Shown: positions 47,901 to 59,143, counted from the stretch's first letter. The stretch: DNA of 64,000 nt from Przewalskia tangutica (GCA_029844215.1 CM056718.1:85424764-85488763), one strand, 5' to 3'. The notes: generated from the letters alone by a model not told the origin. Made by a program: numbers and translations.

Positions 47901-48330
47901 CTCCCAAATTCTCTTTCCTTTGTGTGGCTAAATTGCAGAAGCGGCTAGCTACAAAGGATACTCTTTCATATCTCAACTTGGAGGATAAGTCTTGCGGGTT
48001 ACGCAAGCAAGCTAATGAAACAAGGGAACACCTCTTCTTTACTTGCCCCTACACATGATTTGGAAGCACATAAAAGATTGGTTGGGCATTAGAAGAGCGA
48101 TGACAATCGTTGAAAGCTCCCTTAAGTGGATTAAGAAAGATCACCGGGACAAGCATTCGAGCCAAAGCTATTTTGCTTACTTCTTGCATAGTGGTCTTTG
48201 AGATTTGGAGGGCAACACATTGCTCTTTGAAGGCACAAGCTTTCCGGCAGAAGAGGTCATTGCAAGAATCAAAACAACATCTTATAGAGTTCTCTATGAT
48301 TTTATCCCCTCTTGTAATGGCACCATTTGA
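44999..48330 (+). pseudogene. LINE ORF2: endonuclease-reverse transcriptase (right copy)
   Basis: The start ATG at 44999 overlaps the ORF1 stop (TAATG). A frame break near 45085 comes before the long endonuclease frame (45102-46040: LLETKLSRPRTESF, MGDFN, SDHCPV). RT in 46064-47160 has KAPGPDGYSAAFF, the motif A region MVDLRKAFDTVSW, GLRQGDPMSP and FADDLMLFSK, so both aspartate boxes can be read. The rest (47127-48058 in two frames) has the thumb part and the zf-RVT cysteine region, here CGLRKQANETREHLFFTC, with one cysteine of the left copy replaced by Arg. It stops TGA at 48328-48330. Frame breaks near 46030, 46550, 47155, 47560 and 48055 make it inactive as read. Confidence 0.9.
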
Positions 48331-48369
48331 GTGACCACCCCTCCCCTCCCTCACTTCTTGTTTACTTTA

Positions 48370-48394
48370 CGTTGAGGCTTGAGATACCTCAACG
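48370..48394 (+). other. Stem-loop in LINE 3' UTR (right copy)
   Basis: Same 8-bp stem CGTTGAGG/CCTCAACG as 30575-30599, unchanged between the copies. Confidence 0.65.
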
Positions 48395-48472
48395 ACTGAT
48401 TGTAGCCACTTTTCTTTTCGTTATTAGTAATAATATTTGCATTTACCTAAAAAAAAAGTCTCTTATCTTTTA

Positions 48473-50005
48473 AAAACCACAGACCATTTCTTTACCTACA
48501 TAAAGTTGTTATAACAAACTTCCCATAAAGTCGTTATAACACTTTATGTTTTAAACCAATCAAATTCGTTTAGCACACGTCGCTCACCGCACTACATAGT
48601 TCACACAATCATGCTAGAAAAGATAGAAAGAGGTTCACATACCTCGCGACGATTATCGACAATTAGCAAAACGCTCCAAAGTACTATCACTCTGCTAGCC
48701 TTTTCCACCCTTCAAGTAGAATACGCTACTCATAGTACTTCCATCTATAATGGCCATAAAATGTCTATCAACTTCTAGATCTCTTCGTAGAATATTCTAA
48801 ATACAAGATTCCTTATTCTACGGAAAATTCGTGCACCTCCCCCAGTAACCACATAAATCTCCTCCTCAATCAAGGCCCACTACTAAGCCAACAACTCCAG
48901 GGGTTACATCGTCTAACGTGTACAACATTCCCACAATAATACTACAAGTCTCAGTAAATACGGTCAATGTAAATCTGATTCAATTCTTATCCATATTCAT
49001 TCTACATATAGTATACTCAACTATACATTACTACAACATGTAATATCCAATTACAATAGGGGGACAAAGATAATTACCTCGATGAGCCCAAAATTATCCA
49101 AGATTATAAGTCGATCCTGAACAACGTTTAGCTCCAATTCCTTACGCTCCAACCCGCTCCAAGCAACCCTTAGAAGTTTCTAAACAACTTCTCTTAACAC
49201 TTCATCTAAGCTATGAAGATTTTTCTAGGGCTTCATTTTGCGACTATTGGAATAAAGTAGTATTTCCGGGCTTCTTAGTATTGAAATAACTTTGGAATAC
49301 TACGAAGAATTTAGGCTAAGTTATTTGGGATTTATACAACAATACTTGAAGTATTTCTACACAAAGTGGGGGGGGTTGGACGAGAACACCTAAGGGGAGG
49401 GAGGGGGAATTTTTGCCTTGGAAAAATATTTCAAGTGAGGGATGAATAAAGTCTTGCAACAAGGGGGGGGGGGGGGGTATTTATAGAAAAATCAATGGAT
49501 AGGATCAAAGCAAGTGTATGGTGAGGATTTGGTCCATGTGGGAGTGGAGTCCTCCAACCAAGTGTCCACCACAACAATGAGACATGTGTCCACCACAAAA
49601 ATTGGACAAGTGGCTTGCCACTTGTCCACCAAAAACGTCCAACACTTGTCCACCAACCATTCGGCCAACATGGCCCACGTGGGGTGACATGTGTCGCCCT
49701 ACTGCGTCAAAATATTTCATCTTCCAAAATATCCGTAATGCGAAATCTCAAAATAAAGTGGGCCTCACAAGTAAATTTTCCCGTGGCCCCACGTGACCAA
49801 TTCGGAAATAAAATTCCATAATTCTCAAATATTCCAAAAGTCCGAATACCAAATCGGGAATCAATTCCCATTAACGAACCTTTTCCTTAACAAAATCCGG
49901 AAACTTTTCCGTCGAAAAATCACATCTTTCTTCCTTTCCAATTTTTGTGTGGTATTCTCGTACGAACGTCTTCGTATACATACCCTGGTACTTCGGGGTG
50001 TAACA
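48473..50005 (-). repeat. LTR B, remainder after LINE (right copy)
   Basis: The U3-side part, the twin of 30679-32222, with a G-run of about 15 bases before the TATA box (49478-49486, minus CTATAAATA). It ends GGGGTGTAACA. No gene. Confidence 0.85.
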
Positions 50006-50010
50006 ACTTC

Positions 50011-50140
50011 CTCCCGTATAAGGCCTCATAAGGCGCCCATCGAATCCGGAATGGTAGCCGTTGTTGTAAGCAAACTCCACAAGAGGCAAATGATCCTCCA
50101 CTACCCCGAAATCAATAACACAAGCGCGGCATATCCTCAA
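50011..50140 (-). pseudogene. Integrase piece between frame break and LTR B, right A unit
   Basis: It continues the integrase of the 801-codon frame after a break near 50125. Codons for RACVIDF, HLPLVEFAYNN and RPYTGG are spread over changed frames up to the LTR B insertion. The left unit still reads LRACVIDFRGSWEDHLPLVE without a break there, so the breaks here are recent or errors. Confidence 0.75.
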
Positions 50141-52517
50141 GTGTCTGGATAGTGCGCTCGGCCTGTCCGTCGGTCTGAGGGTGAAACGCCGTACTGAGAC
50201 TCACATGTGTCCCTAATCCCTTCTTAAAAGACCTCCAGAAGTTAGCCGAGAACTGGGCTCCTCTATCTGATATAATCGACACTGGGACTCCGTGCAGTCT
50301 CACAATCTCTCTAACATATAATCTGGCATAGTCCTCAGCTGAGAACGTCGTTCTGACCGGAAGAAAATGGGCTGATTTCGTCAGCCTGTCGACAATCACC
50401 CAAATGGAATCATGCTTCCTCTGAGTGGTAGGTAGCCCTGTGATAAAATCCATATTTATCACCTCCCACTTCCAAGTTGGAATATCAATAGCCTGCAATA
50501 GCCCACCGGGCTTTTGGTGCTCAATCTTGACCTGCTGACAATTAGGACACGGTGCAACAAAACCTGTCACGTCCCTCTTCAGGCCATCCCACCAATACAC
50601 ACACCTGAGGTCATGGTACATCTTAGTCGACCCCGGGTGAATAGAATAACGAGCACTATGTGCCTCCCCCAAAATCTGCTGACGAAGTCCTGTCACATCG
50701 GGAACACACAATCGGCTCTCAAACCTTAGCACCCCATCAGGCGCTACCTCAAATAGACTTTTCTCTCTCTGAAGAGCGGCATCTCGATACCGCACCATAA
50801 TCGGATCCTCATACTGTCGCCTCTTCACCTCCTCGACGATGGAAGACTCGGCAACCTCTCGAACCCGAACTCCATCACTATCAGAATCAAACAAACGAAC
50901 CCCAAGGCTCGCTAGCTGACGAATCTCTCGGACCATATCCTTTTTCCCCGGCGGTACATCGGATAGACTACCCATCGATCTGCGACTAAGGGCATCTGCA
51001 ACTACATTGGCCTTCTCTGGGTGGTACAAAATATCAACATCGTAATCCTTAAGTAGCTCCAACCACCGTCTCTGTCGCAAGTTCAGCTCCCTCTGGCTGA
51101 AGATATACTGGAGACTCTTGTGGTCTGTGTAAATGTCCACATGAACTCCATATAAATAATGTCTCCAGATCTTCGAGGCATGAATCACAGCTGCCAACTC
51201 CAAGTCATGTGTGGGATAGTTTTTCTCATGCTTCCTAAGTTGTCGAGATGCGTAAGCTATAACTCTGTCGTGCTGCATCAACACGCACCCAAGCCCGACA
51301 CCTGATGCATCGCAATAAACCACATATCCATCTAAGCCCTCTGGAAGAGTAAGGACTGGGGCGGTCGTCAATTTCTCCTTTAGTAACTGGAAACTCTCCT
51401 CACAAGCATCCGTCCACTGAAATGTAGTTGCCTTCTGAGTCAGCCTAGTCAAAGGCGCTGACATGGAGGCAAACTTCTCCACAAACCTCCGATAATAACC
51501 TGCAAGGCCCAAAAAGTTGCGCACCTCCGTCGGTGTAATGGGTCTAGGCCAAGTCTTGACTGTCTCAATCTTAGCTGTATCAACCCGAATACCATCGGCT
51601 CCGATAACATATCCTAAGAAAGCCACTGAAGCCAGCCAAAACTCGCATTTCGAGAACTTGGCATACAACTGCCGGTCCCTGAGGACTCCCAATACCGTCC
51701 TCAAATGATCTGTATGCTCTTGCTCTGTGCGCGAATACACCAAGATATCATCAATGAACACTATAACGAACATATCCAAGAATGGCCTGAACACCCTATT
51801 CATCAAATCCATGAATACCGCTGGAGCGTTGGTCAATCCGAAAGACATCACCCTGAACTCATAGTGCCCATACCGGGTCCTGAATGCAGTCTTCGGGATA
51901 TCTGCCTCTCTAACTCGCACCTGATGATAACCAGAACGCAGGTCTATCTTGGAAAAATATCTTGCACCCTGCAACTGGTCAAACAAATCATCAATCCTGG
52001 GGAGGGGATATCTGTTCTTGATAGTTACCTTGTTCAGCTGCCTGTAATCAATACACATACGCAGCGTCCCATCCTTCTTCTTTACAAATAACACTGGCGC
52101 TCCCCAGGGAGAAACACTTGGCCTGATAAAGCCTTTCTCCAGCAAATCTTTCAGCTGGTCCTTCAATTCCTTCAACTCGGCAGGTGCCATCCTGTATGGC
52201 GGAATAGATATCGGTCGAGTGTCTGGCGCCAAATCGATGCAAAACTCAATCTCCCTCTCAGGAGGGATACCCGGAAGTTCGTCTGGGAATACGTCTGGAA
52301 ACTCTCTAACAATCGGAACTGACTGAAGGTCCGGTATCTCAGCCTCAGTATCGAATACCCGAACCAAATGGTAAATATACCCCTTCCGTACCATCTTCCT
52401 AGCCTTGAGGTAAGAAATAAACCTACCCCTCGGCGATGCAGTATTCCCCTTCCACTCGATAACCGACTCACCGGGAAACCGGAACCGAACTAACCTCTCT
52501 ACAGTCCACATTGGCAT
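50112..52517 (-). CDS. pol of right A unit: RT, RNase H, integrase (801 codons, partial)
   Basis: This is the longest open frame in the window. After a protease tail, RT shows WGAPVLFVKKKDGTLRMCID, FSKIDLRSGYHQV and the catalytic FIDDILVYSR (near residue 250). RNase H has YCDASGVGLG (about 400) and TDHKSLQYIFSQRELNLRQR (about 470). The integrase zinc region has HPGSTKMYH..CPNC (about 625-660). The core has MDFITGLP (about 690), SDRGAQF (about 750) and DGQAERTIQTLE (about 790), so D, D and E are all readable. The ATG at 52517 is internal to a gag-pol frame. The frame is lost at LEDMPRLCY, just before the LTR B insertion. RT copies RNA to DNA and integrase inserts it; this copy is split from its C-terminus by LTR B. 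Confidence 0.93.
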   Translation of the reverse strand: MPMWTVERLVRFRFPGESVIEWKGNTASPRGRFISYLKARKMVRKGYIYHLVRVFDTEAEIPDLQSVPIVREFPDVFPDELPGIPPEREIEFCIDLAPDTRPISIPPYRMAPAELKELKDQLKDLLEKGFIRPSVSPWGAPVLFVKKKDGTLRMCIDYRQLNKVTIKNRYPLPRIDDLFDQLQGARYFSKIDLRSGYHQVRVREADIPKTAFRTRYGHYEFRVMSFGLTNAPAVFMDLMNRVFRPFLDMFVIVFIDDILVYSRTEQEHTDHLRTVLGVLRDRQLYAKFSKCEFWLASVAFLGYVIGADGIRVDTAKIETVKTWPRPITPTEVRNFLGLAGYYRRFVEKFASMSAPLTRLTQKATTFQWTDACEESFQLLKEKLTTAPVLTLPEGLDGYVVYCDASGVGLGCVLMQHDRVIAYASRQLRKHEKNYPTHDLELAAVIHASKIWRHYLYGVHVDIYTDHKSLQYIFSQRELNLRQRRWLELLKDYDVDILYHPEKANVVADALSRRSMGSLSDVPPGKKDMVREIRQLASLGVRLFDSDSDGVRVREVAESSIVEEVKRRQYEDPIMVRYRDAALQREKSLFEVAPDGVLRFESRLCVPDVTGLRQQILGEAHSARYSIHPGSTKMYHDLRCVYWWDGLKRDVTGFVAPCPNCQQVKIEHQKPGGLLQAIDIPTWKWEVINMDFITGLPTTQRKHDSIWVIVDRLTKSAHFLPVRTTFSAEDYARLYVREIVRLHGVPVSIISDRGAQFSANFWRSFKKGLGTHVSLSTAFHPQTDGQAERTIQTLEDMPRLCY

Positions 52518-52547
52518 AGCAAGACGCTAGCCAATCCATACCCATAA

Positions 52548-54088
52548 TCACATCGGAGTCGCCATATCCAACTCTATCAAGTCAGCTAGAGTCTGACGAC
52601 CATCTATAGTCACTGGGCAAGCCTTATATACCCGCTCAGCTACCACTGAAGCACCTACCGGCGTAGCCACCTCAACATATTCTATGGACTCGGGCTCTAT
52701 CCCTACTCTACTGGAAATATGAGGAGATATATAGGACATGGTAGAACCTGGATCTATCAAAGCATATACATCACAGGAAGAAACCAATAATGTACCTGTG
52801 ACGACATCGGGTGACGCCTCACGGTCTGACGATCGACATAGCATAGATGCGTTCCGAGGACTGAACTGGAACCCCCGCCACGACGCTGCCGCGGCTTCGC
52901 TGGCCGTGAACACCACGCCTCGGCGCATAACTGCGAAGATGAAGACCCGGCCAGGCCGGTGGTGAGCCATAGCATTTCCGCCGCCTCTGGTCGGACAATC
53001 TCTCTTCAAATGGCCCTGCTGGCCACAAGAGTAACAAGCTCCTGGAGGAACACGACACCCATAATGACAATCACCACATCGACCACCGAGGCATAGGTGG
53101 CCTCATCAGCGGAACTCGTCCTGCGAAACCGAAGCCCTAGAACCTGTCCGCTCCCGAATACTCAGACGTCCCAAAGATGGTGGAGGCGCTCTGACCGTGG
53201 TGTAAATCAGTCTGCTTTGGGTTGTCTACCCTAAAACTACCGGAGGACCTTCCTGTCACGGCCGCACCTGCGATACACATCGATTCGTCGGCCCTGCGTT
53301 CCTCACACCAGTGCATATGCACGCGGCAATGTCCATGCCCGGTGAAGAACCACTCGGTTCAAATCTCGGCCAAGTGATCATCGAGTCTGTGACATAGCGG
53401 TGCACCTGTCCTCCGTATGCGCTACCAGCGGTACATACCGAGCCAATGAGTCAAACTCCACATTGTACTCCGAACCGTCGCCCACTCTGCCTCGGTGTCA
53501 AAAATCTATCGGCCGAGCCCTCCTCATCTGCGGAGGCAAGAAATGGCCAAACGCCTCGAGAACTCGTCCCAAAGCAGGTGAGCGCATGCTCCCGGATAGT
53601 TCCATGAATCATACCGATCAGCTGCGATTGTCCGCGGCCGTCACGAACCTAGTACCACCGACTCGGTCTCGGCCCGATCACCTCATGATCCGGCTGGCGT
53701 CGGATAAACTCCGAGGATCATCCTCGTGCCTCGACCCATAAAACTCGTGGGTGCAACTCAAAAAGTCCTCGCCTCAAGCTAGCGACTATGTCTTTGAACT
53801 ACGGTACACCGGGCTGCCTCTCTGCTATCCTCGTATTCGCCACGATCACGGCGATGGTGGGCATCTCCTTGTAGCCCATATCCTCGCCCGCTCGCTGGAT
53901 CGAGGCTCGTACCGCGGTCTCGATGAGCCGCCGCTGCCTCGGACTCTTTGGGGTTGGCGACGTTGTAGAACTCGCCGTCCAAACACCTCATCCGTGGGGC
54001 GGGCACGTGCCTCGTAACCCTCGGTGCCTACTAGTAGTTCCTCTCTTTGCCTTGCCGCCACGGGCGCGGTTGCCTTGCGTGGAGGCAT
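52548..54088 (-). pseudogene. gag and protease of right A unit
   Basis: Start at 54086-54088 (MPPRKATAPVA). The zinc knuckle is complete at 52995-53036 (CYSCGQQGHLKRDC, CX2CX4HX4C). Protease DPGST lies at 52740-52754 within ALIDPGSTMSYISPHISSR. The part between, 53050-54060, is badly broken compared with the left unit: many 1-5 base losses where the left unit has CTGG, CCTGG, CTG or CAG. Near 53395-53450, for example, the capsid part can no longer be read in one frame. The break between protease and pol (near 52520-52560) also falls at such a site. Its role is as in the left unit. Confidence 0.87.
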
Positions 54089-54278
54089 AACTGATACAGG
54101 AAAAATACGTCAGAGGAAATTCAACCTATAACACAGCTCTATTGCACGATCTTAGAGTGAAAGAATGGAAACCAATCCTAAATATCCTGCAACCTCCTGA
54201 TTATAGATGTGGTGCACAACACACCGATAATCAAGACTCTACTAGATACGGCCTGTAGACCCTTTCCGAGGATTAACT

Positions 54279-54290
54279 GCTCTGATACCA
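54279..54290 (-). other. Primer binding site, right A unit (initiator-Met tRNA)
   Basis: The minus strand reads TGGTATCAGAGC, complete, four bases from LTR A3. Confidence 0.9.
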
Positions 54291-54294
54291 CTTT

Positions 54295-56946
54295 TGTAAC
54301 GATCCGACCCCGGATCCGTGACCGGTGCCTTGACCCGGGCACCCTTGTGACCCAACATCAGAGAAAACCAGCGGAATATAAACTCACAATAAACAACTAT
54401 AATGATATAAAATAGTCTAGCCCAAAATGGCTACCCCAAAAGTACATAAAATCGAACAGTTACATCCTTAAACAAACCAAGTTATGACAAGACTACAGGC
54501 CTCTAAGAAGGAATAACACTATGACGGGACAGGGCCCCGTCATGCCCCTGAATGTACAAAACATCAACAACACCAGGGAGAATCATACCAAAGTCGAGCC
54601 TCCGAAGAAATGGAGCTCCTGACACCTGAGTAAAAGATCCTAGGAATGAGGAGCTACCACCTGCTTTCCCTTACCTGCGGCATGAGCGGCCAGAAGAAGG
54701 GTCGACACAACGTACAAGTATGTAAAGCGAAAAATCGTAGTAATATCATAAGTCAAAAATAAGCTGGAATCATAGATAAAAATCAATTTCCTTGCACTGT
54801 GCCTTACTAACAATGAGAGTAACAAGTATAAATCTTATAGCATAAAAATAGGAGGCTCACGATCAAAACAGGGTACCTCGCCCGTAGTATCATTAAGCAA
54901 TCCTACTCACGGGACTATTTCACTGCATGGGTCCTGTGGACCCGCATGAGGTCATCCGCCGTCGCTGGGACTATTTCACCCGCGTGGGACTATTTCACCC
55001 GCATGGATCCTGTGGACCGCATGAGTACCATCGCCGTACTCGCGTGGGACTATTTCACCCGCATGGATCACGTGGTCGGATCCGCATGAGTGCAAGCGCG
55101 CTTTCGCATCATGGGTAGAAAATCCATGGCATAGATAATAACCCGGGGTTTACCCCGTAATAATACAAATATATAACATAGCTCATCCGGCTATCATACA
55201 TAACATAAGCACTACCGGCCTATCATATCATACATAAGCACTACCGGTCTATCATATCACAACATAAGCACTACCGGCCTATCATATCATACATAAGCAC
55301 TACCGGCTTATCATAACATAAGCAAGTTAAGAAATCCCCTAACTTCTTATTAACATTATTAATATATCCTCTCATTTTAGTATCCTAAGGCACTAACATG
55401 TCTTTTAATAGAAAATCCGGGATTCAACCCAAGTACCATGTACTTCTAACTTTTTAGGAAAAACTCTTTTTATACAAAGATTCCAAGATACTAATCACCA
55501 TAGTATCAAGTTACGATTTCTTTTCAAGACAAGTCACATTTCCTTTTAGAAATATAATAGGCTTCTAAATCAAGTGACTTCATTTCCTTTAAAACCTTAG
55601 GCAACCAATGCCTAAAAATCAATTCACCTTTCTTAGTTTCAAATCCTTTACCCGTACTTGTTTTAATTAGAGTAAACCTTTCTTTGTGAACCTTTCAAGA
55701 AAACTAATATAACCAACTTCCCATAAAGTCATTATATTAGCGTTATCCCTTTGTCAAATACATTTTCCCTCAATCCAAGGAACTTATACTTTTGAAATGA
55801 AACAAGTATCATATACTTTAAAACAAGTGTAGATTATCAAATCTTGTACGTATACCGTACTACATAGATACAACTATTCATGCTCAAGAGATAGGAAAGC
55901 TCTACATACCTCTTCAGTCAATCCACTTGCTAAGTCCAACTACCGCAAGTAATATGTCAACCTATAATAACCATAGTGCGTTTATTAACCTCTAATTTCA
56001 ATGTAGAAATAATCTAAGTTCAAAGCCCCTAATTCTATGGAAAATTGGGCAGCATTTCCTTTGTTTCTACATACTTTGTCACCTTTCTCAAGGCCGAATT
56101 CAACATCCAAATGCCACATTTAAGGCTCAACAATCCAAACATATCAAAGGGGATTACACACCTAAACTTGGGTGTGTAAAATTCTGCCCCAAAAGGTACA
56201 ACAATTCACTTAACAATTCTAAAGTAGTTTTTTAGGCTACAACATGCTCATAATATCTCTTTAGCCAAATCCTTCATACCCAAACCACATTTATTGCATG
56301 CAATGACTCTAATAGCATTATTTACTACCACAAGTACTTTCTTCTTAACATGCAACACTAAAAACTAATAATAGAGAAAGAATCATTACCTTAGAGCTTT
56401 AGCCAAAACTATTCCAACAATTGTTGCTAGCCTCCTTTTCAAGAATACCACCACAAATAACCTCCACAAGCTTGCAAATAACTTACCTTCTTAACACCCT
56501 TTTCAGATTTTCCTTAAGCTTGGAGTTTCTCTTGATTTTCTAGAGAGAAGGGAGAGTTTTTTAGCTTAGAGAGAGAGAGAAAGATGAAGGATGAAAGATG
56601 ACCAAGTCTTCAAGACTTGGTCAATATAAGGCATGCAACATTTCAGATGGGGGGACACTTGTCACCCACCCATGACCTCTTTTAAAACAAAAAGCGGTCG
56701 AAATTTCCACTAACTCGCAGATCCGCCTCGCCGCGGCCTGCGATCGGCCGCGCGGCGCTGAACTGCCGCGCTTCTTAGGACTTTCTGGCGCGCGGCCACG
56801 CTTCCCGGCCATGCGCTGAAACTTCAGCGACCCCTCAGATCTTCCGCGGCCAGCCTTCGGCGCGCGCCTACAATCACGTCTTGGCTCCGCGGCTACTACT
56901 GCGCGCGTGCGACCACGACCGCTGTCGGACCGAACCACGGTATAAC
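54295..56946 (-). repeat. LTR A3 (outer right, 5' LTR)
   Basis: It starts TGTAACGATCC and ends CCACGGTATAAC, where a final A is expected. Repeat blocks lie at 54910-55322, palindrome and TATA-like box at 56600-56626, GC-rich boxes at 56720-56910 (many bases lost compared with LTR A2). As the 5' LTR it would drive the whole dimer. No gene. Confidence 0.9.
56600..56626 (-). promoter_or_regulatory. TATA-like box with palindrome, LTR A3
   Basis: The 23-bp perfect inverted repeat (arms GACCAAGTCTT and AAGACTTGGTC) is followed by AATATAAG on the plus strand. It is identical to the copies in LTR A1 and A2, although the neighbouring GC boxes differ. Confidence 0.55.
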
Positions 56947-57865
56947 GTGAGATATACCAGTATCTGCTTCACTCCCCTTTGTCGTTCTAATCAATGCTGC
57001 CCGGTTGGGCGCAAGCATAACAAGCTGTCGAAGAAGTACGACACTCCCCACAATGACACCTACCACAACGGCCACACCGAGGTGGGGGTGGCCTCTGCAA
57101 CTAACACCCTTCCTCTCGAACCACCAATCCACAATCGATCGGTAGGTTTAATCCTCGCTGCATCCTCCTACTTGAACATTCTTTCGTCACATGGCCCTGA
57201 CGGCCGCAGGTAAAACAAGCACCAACAAAAAGACGACATTACCCGGGATGACGCCTGCCACACTGTGAACACCGAGGAAAATCAATCGTGGCCGGAACTA
57301 CGTGTATCGTGAACGAAGCCCCGAGCTCGACCAACTCTGCATACCGAACATCTCGAACCCGTGGAGGACCACTGCAGCGGAAGTGCATATCGATCTGCTT
57401 TGAGGCGATTCGCCTCGAAAGTTACCAAAGGACCTGCCGTCGGCGCCTTCGCGATCTTGGTTAACCCGTCGATCCCTACGTTTCTCGGCTGCTGCATAAG
57501 CCCGCAAGACGCAGCCATGCTCATTGATCAAGAGCTACTCTTACACAACCCTCCTTAGATAATCATCAAGACCGCGATAAATCGATACATAATATACTCT
57601 GCAGTTGCTAAGTCCTAGATAGTAACAAGTCGTCTCTTTGCAATCCATACTTTCGCTCTTGGTCGTGGGCGAAGTTTCAATTATCATGGCGCGATGGAAT
57701 CGCCGCCATTGTCTTTAGACTCTCTTTGGGTGGCGACATCGCAGAACTCCCCGAATGAAGCACCACCTCAGGTGATGATTGGGCTTGTGCCCTCGTAACC
57801 CTCTGTACTCTGCTCGACTCCGCCTTTGCCTTGCCCATCTGGGCGGGTTGCCTTGCGGAGGAATA
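56947..57865 (-). pseudogene. gag remnant of element E
   Basis: The 5' end should lie near 57865, where the minus strand reads ATTCCTCCGCAAGGCAACC. The other gags have ATG there, so the start codon is lost. The middle part at 57530-57300 matches the A gag stretch with YRRRGRDEGP and LHHSRS. The zinc knuckle CFTCGRQGHVTKEC is complete at 57176-57217 (CX2CX4HX4C), the cleanest one outside A. The sequence then runs into the right edge of composite A. Frames are broken elsewhere. Gag is the particle-forming RNA-binding protein. Confidence 0.78.
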
Positions 57866-58045
57866 ATCGGTAAGGAGAAATACGTGAGAGGGTCCAACTT
57901 ATAGCGACTAAGGCACGATCTCGAGTGAAAAGAATGGAAACCAATCCTAAATATCCTATAGCCTCACGATTATGGGTGTGGTGCAACACACCGATAATCA
58001 AGACTCTACTAGATACGGTATGTAGACACTTTCCGAGGATTAATC

Positions 58046-58056
58046 GCTCGATACCA
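58046..58056 (-). other. Primer binding site of element E, one base short
   Basis: The minus strand reads TGGTATCGAGC, with the same missing A as in element C (10595-10605). The next bases (GATTAATCC against CAGTTAATCC) also differ at a CAG. Confidence 0.8.
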
Positions 58057-59143
58057 CTTTTGTCACGACCGAACCGGGCGTGGATCGTGTCTTACCGGCA
58101 CCCAGTAGACATACATCGAGTAACCATGAATATAAAACAAGACATGAAAGCAGATGAAGTGAGAAACAGTTTACGAGAAAAGTGGTCTTCGGCATATATA
58201 TATATATATAAAAACTTGAACACGACGATTACATCCCTTTTACAAACTCGCTCACAATGATTACTCTGCACCTAAGAATGTTATAATAGCAACGACGGAC
58301 AGGGGCCGCCATACCCACGAATGTAAGTACCTACAACAGGGGACTATACACGAATAAGCCTCGGAGAAACGGAGCTTCCCAAACGCTGAATTGTGATCCT
58401 AAGAGTGAGGATCGACGATCGTGTACCTCTACCGCGGCGTGAACGCGGCCCAGAAGAGGTCGATCTGGCCGGTACAGTATGTGGCTGAAAATCAGAAATG
58501 AAATCATAATAGTCTATATAAAGCGTAAGACATATATGATAACCAATTTACGATACACAATATGTAGCAATCATGTCAAGTCGTGACTCGCCGCCAAAAT
58601 CATCACTCAAATATAACTATGGGTCTCATGCCCACAATATCAATCATGCCGTGGAATTCCTTCCTCACCGCGATCCATGATATAAAAGCACCAAGGAATA
58701 CACATGAACACGTGTCCCACGTGTCATAATAAAACCGTACGGGGTAAGTACGAAGGCATAGCCGACTACTAAAACCCACAGTACCAACAATGCTATAAAA
58801 CTGTATCACGAGGTCTTTCTAGACCGCGCCACGTGATCGGCCGCCACTCGCCCTCGGTATCGCGTGCGCGTCGATCCTGGAACTTACCGCGACTCGCGCC
58901 AGGCCACCTAGGCCCGCATGAGGTATTCCTCGCATCGAGGGTAGCTACTCCCCGGCATCGTCCTGGACTCTCGTAGTCCGCATGGCCACATAGACCGCAT
59001 GAGGTATTCCCCGCACACTAACCTGGAACTCTCGTAGCTCCGCATAGGTCCCCTGGACCCGCATGAGACATCCCTCGCATCGGGGGGCAGCTTAACCCCC
59101 GGTATATCATGTCAAGAGGTGAGTGATACAATACTAAAATAAC

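Larger units (their letters stand above)
41634..48455 (+). mobile_element. L1-type LINE, full length (right copy)
   Basis: The duplicate of 23889-30661, with target duplication AAGTCTCTTATCTTTTA at 41617-41633 and 48456-48472 (perfect here). It includes 5' hairpins (41691-41740), ORF1 (41821-44999), ORF2 (44999-48330), a 3' stem-loop (48370-48394) and a poly-A end. Its coding frames are longer than in the left copy. Confidence 0.93.
39247..50005 (-). mobile_element. Solo LTR B (right copy), carrying a LINE
   Basis: Same insertion as 21520-32222: same codon, same target duplication acttc (39242-39246 and 50006-50010), same 39-bp left extension and same LINE inside. Copying with the A unit explains this; two independent hits at one base would not. 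It carries a minisatellite (39924-40845), the shared module (41327-41515) and a TATA box (49478-49486). Confidence 0.9.
18155..56946 (-). mobile_element. Composite A: tandem dimer of a Tekay-type retrotransposon with three LTRs
   Basis: Three collinear 2.6-kb LTRs (18155-20774, 35859-38480, 54295-56946) alternate with two internal units (20775-35858, 38481-54294). Each unit reads, on the minus strand, primer site, gag, protease, RT, RNase H, integrase, chromodomain, polypurine tract. Both units carry solo LTR B at the same codon, and in it the same LINE. The units therefore arose by tandem duplication of one already nested element, most simply by unequal crossing-over between LTRs. Outside flanks: GGGTTAAG on the left and GTGAGATATACC on the right. 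Element C at 9196 reads GGGTTAAGGATATACC, so the ends fit one insertion in element E, but the target duplication is not clean in the sequence as given. Confidence 0.88.

Noticed and set aside
18155..56946. Two independent A insertions side by side
   Set aside because: Independent insertions would give four LTRs and different nested inserts. Here there are three LTRs and identical B and LINE insertion points.
56881..57213. 110-codon plus-strand ORF
   Set aside because: It crosses the edge of composite A and is antisense to the element E gag zinc knuckle, so it is a shadow frame.
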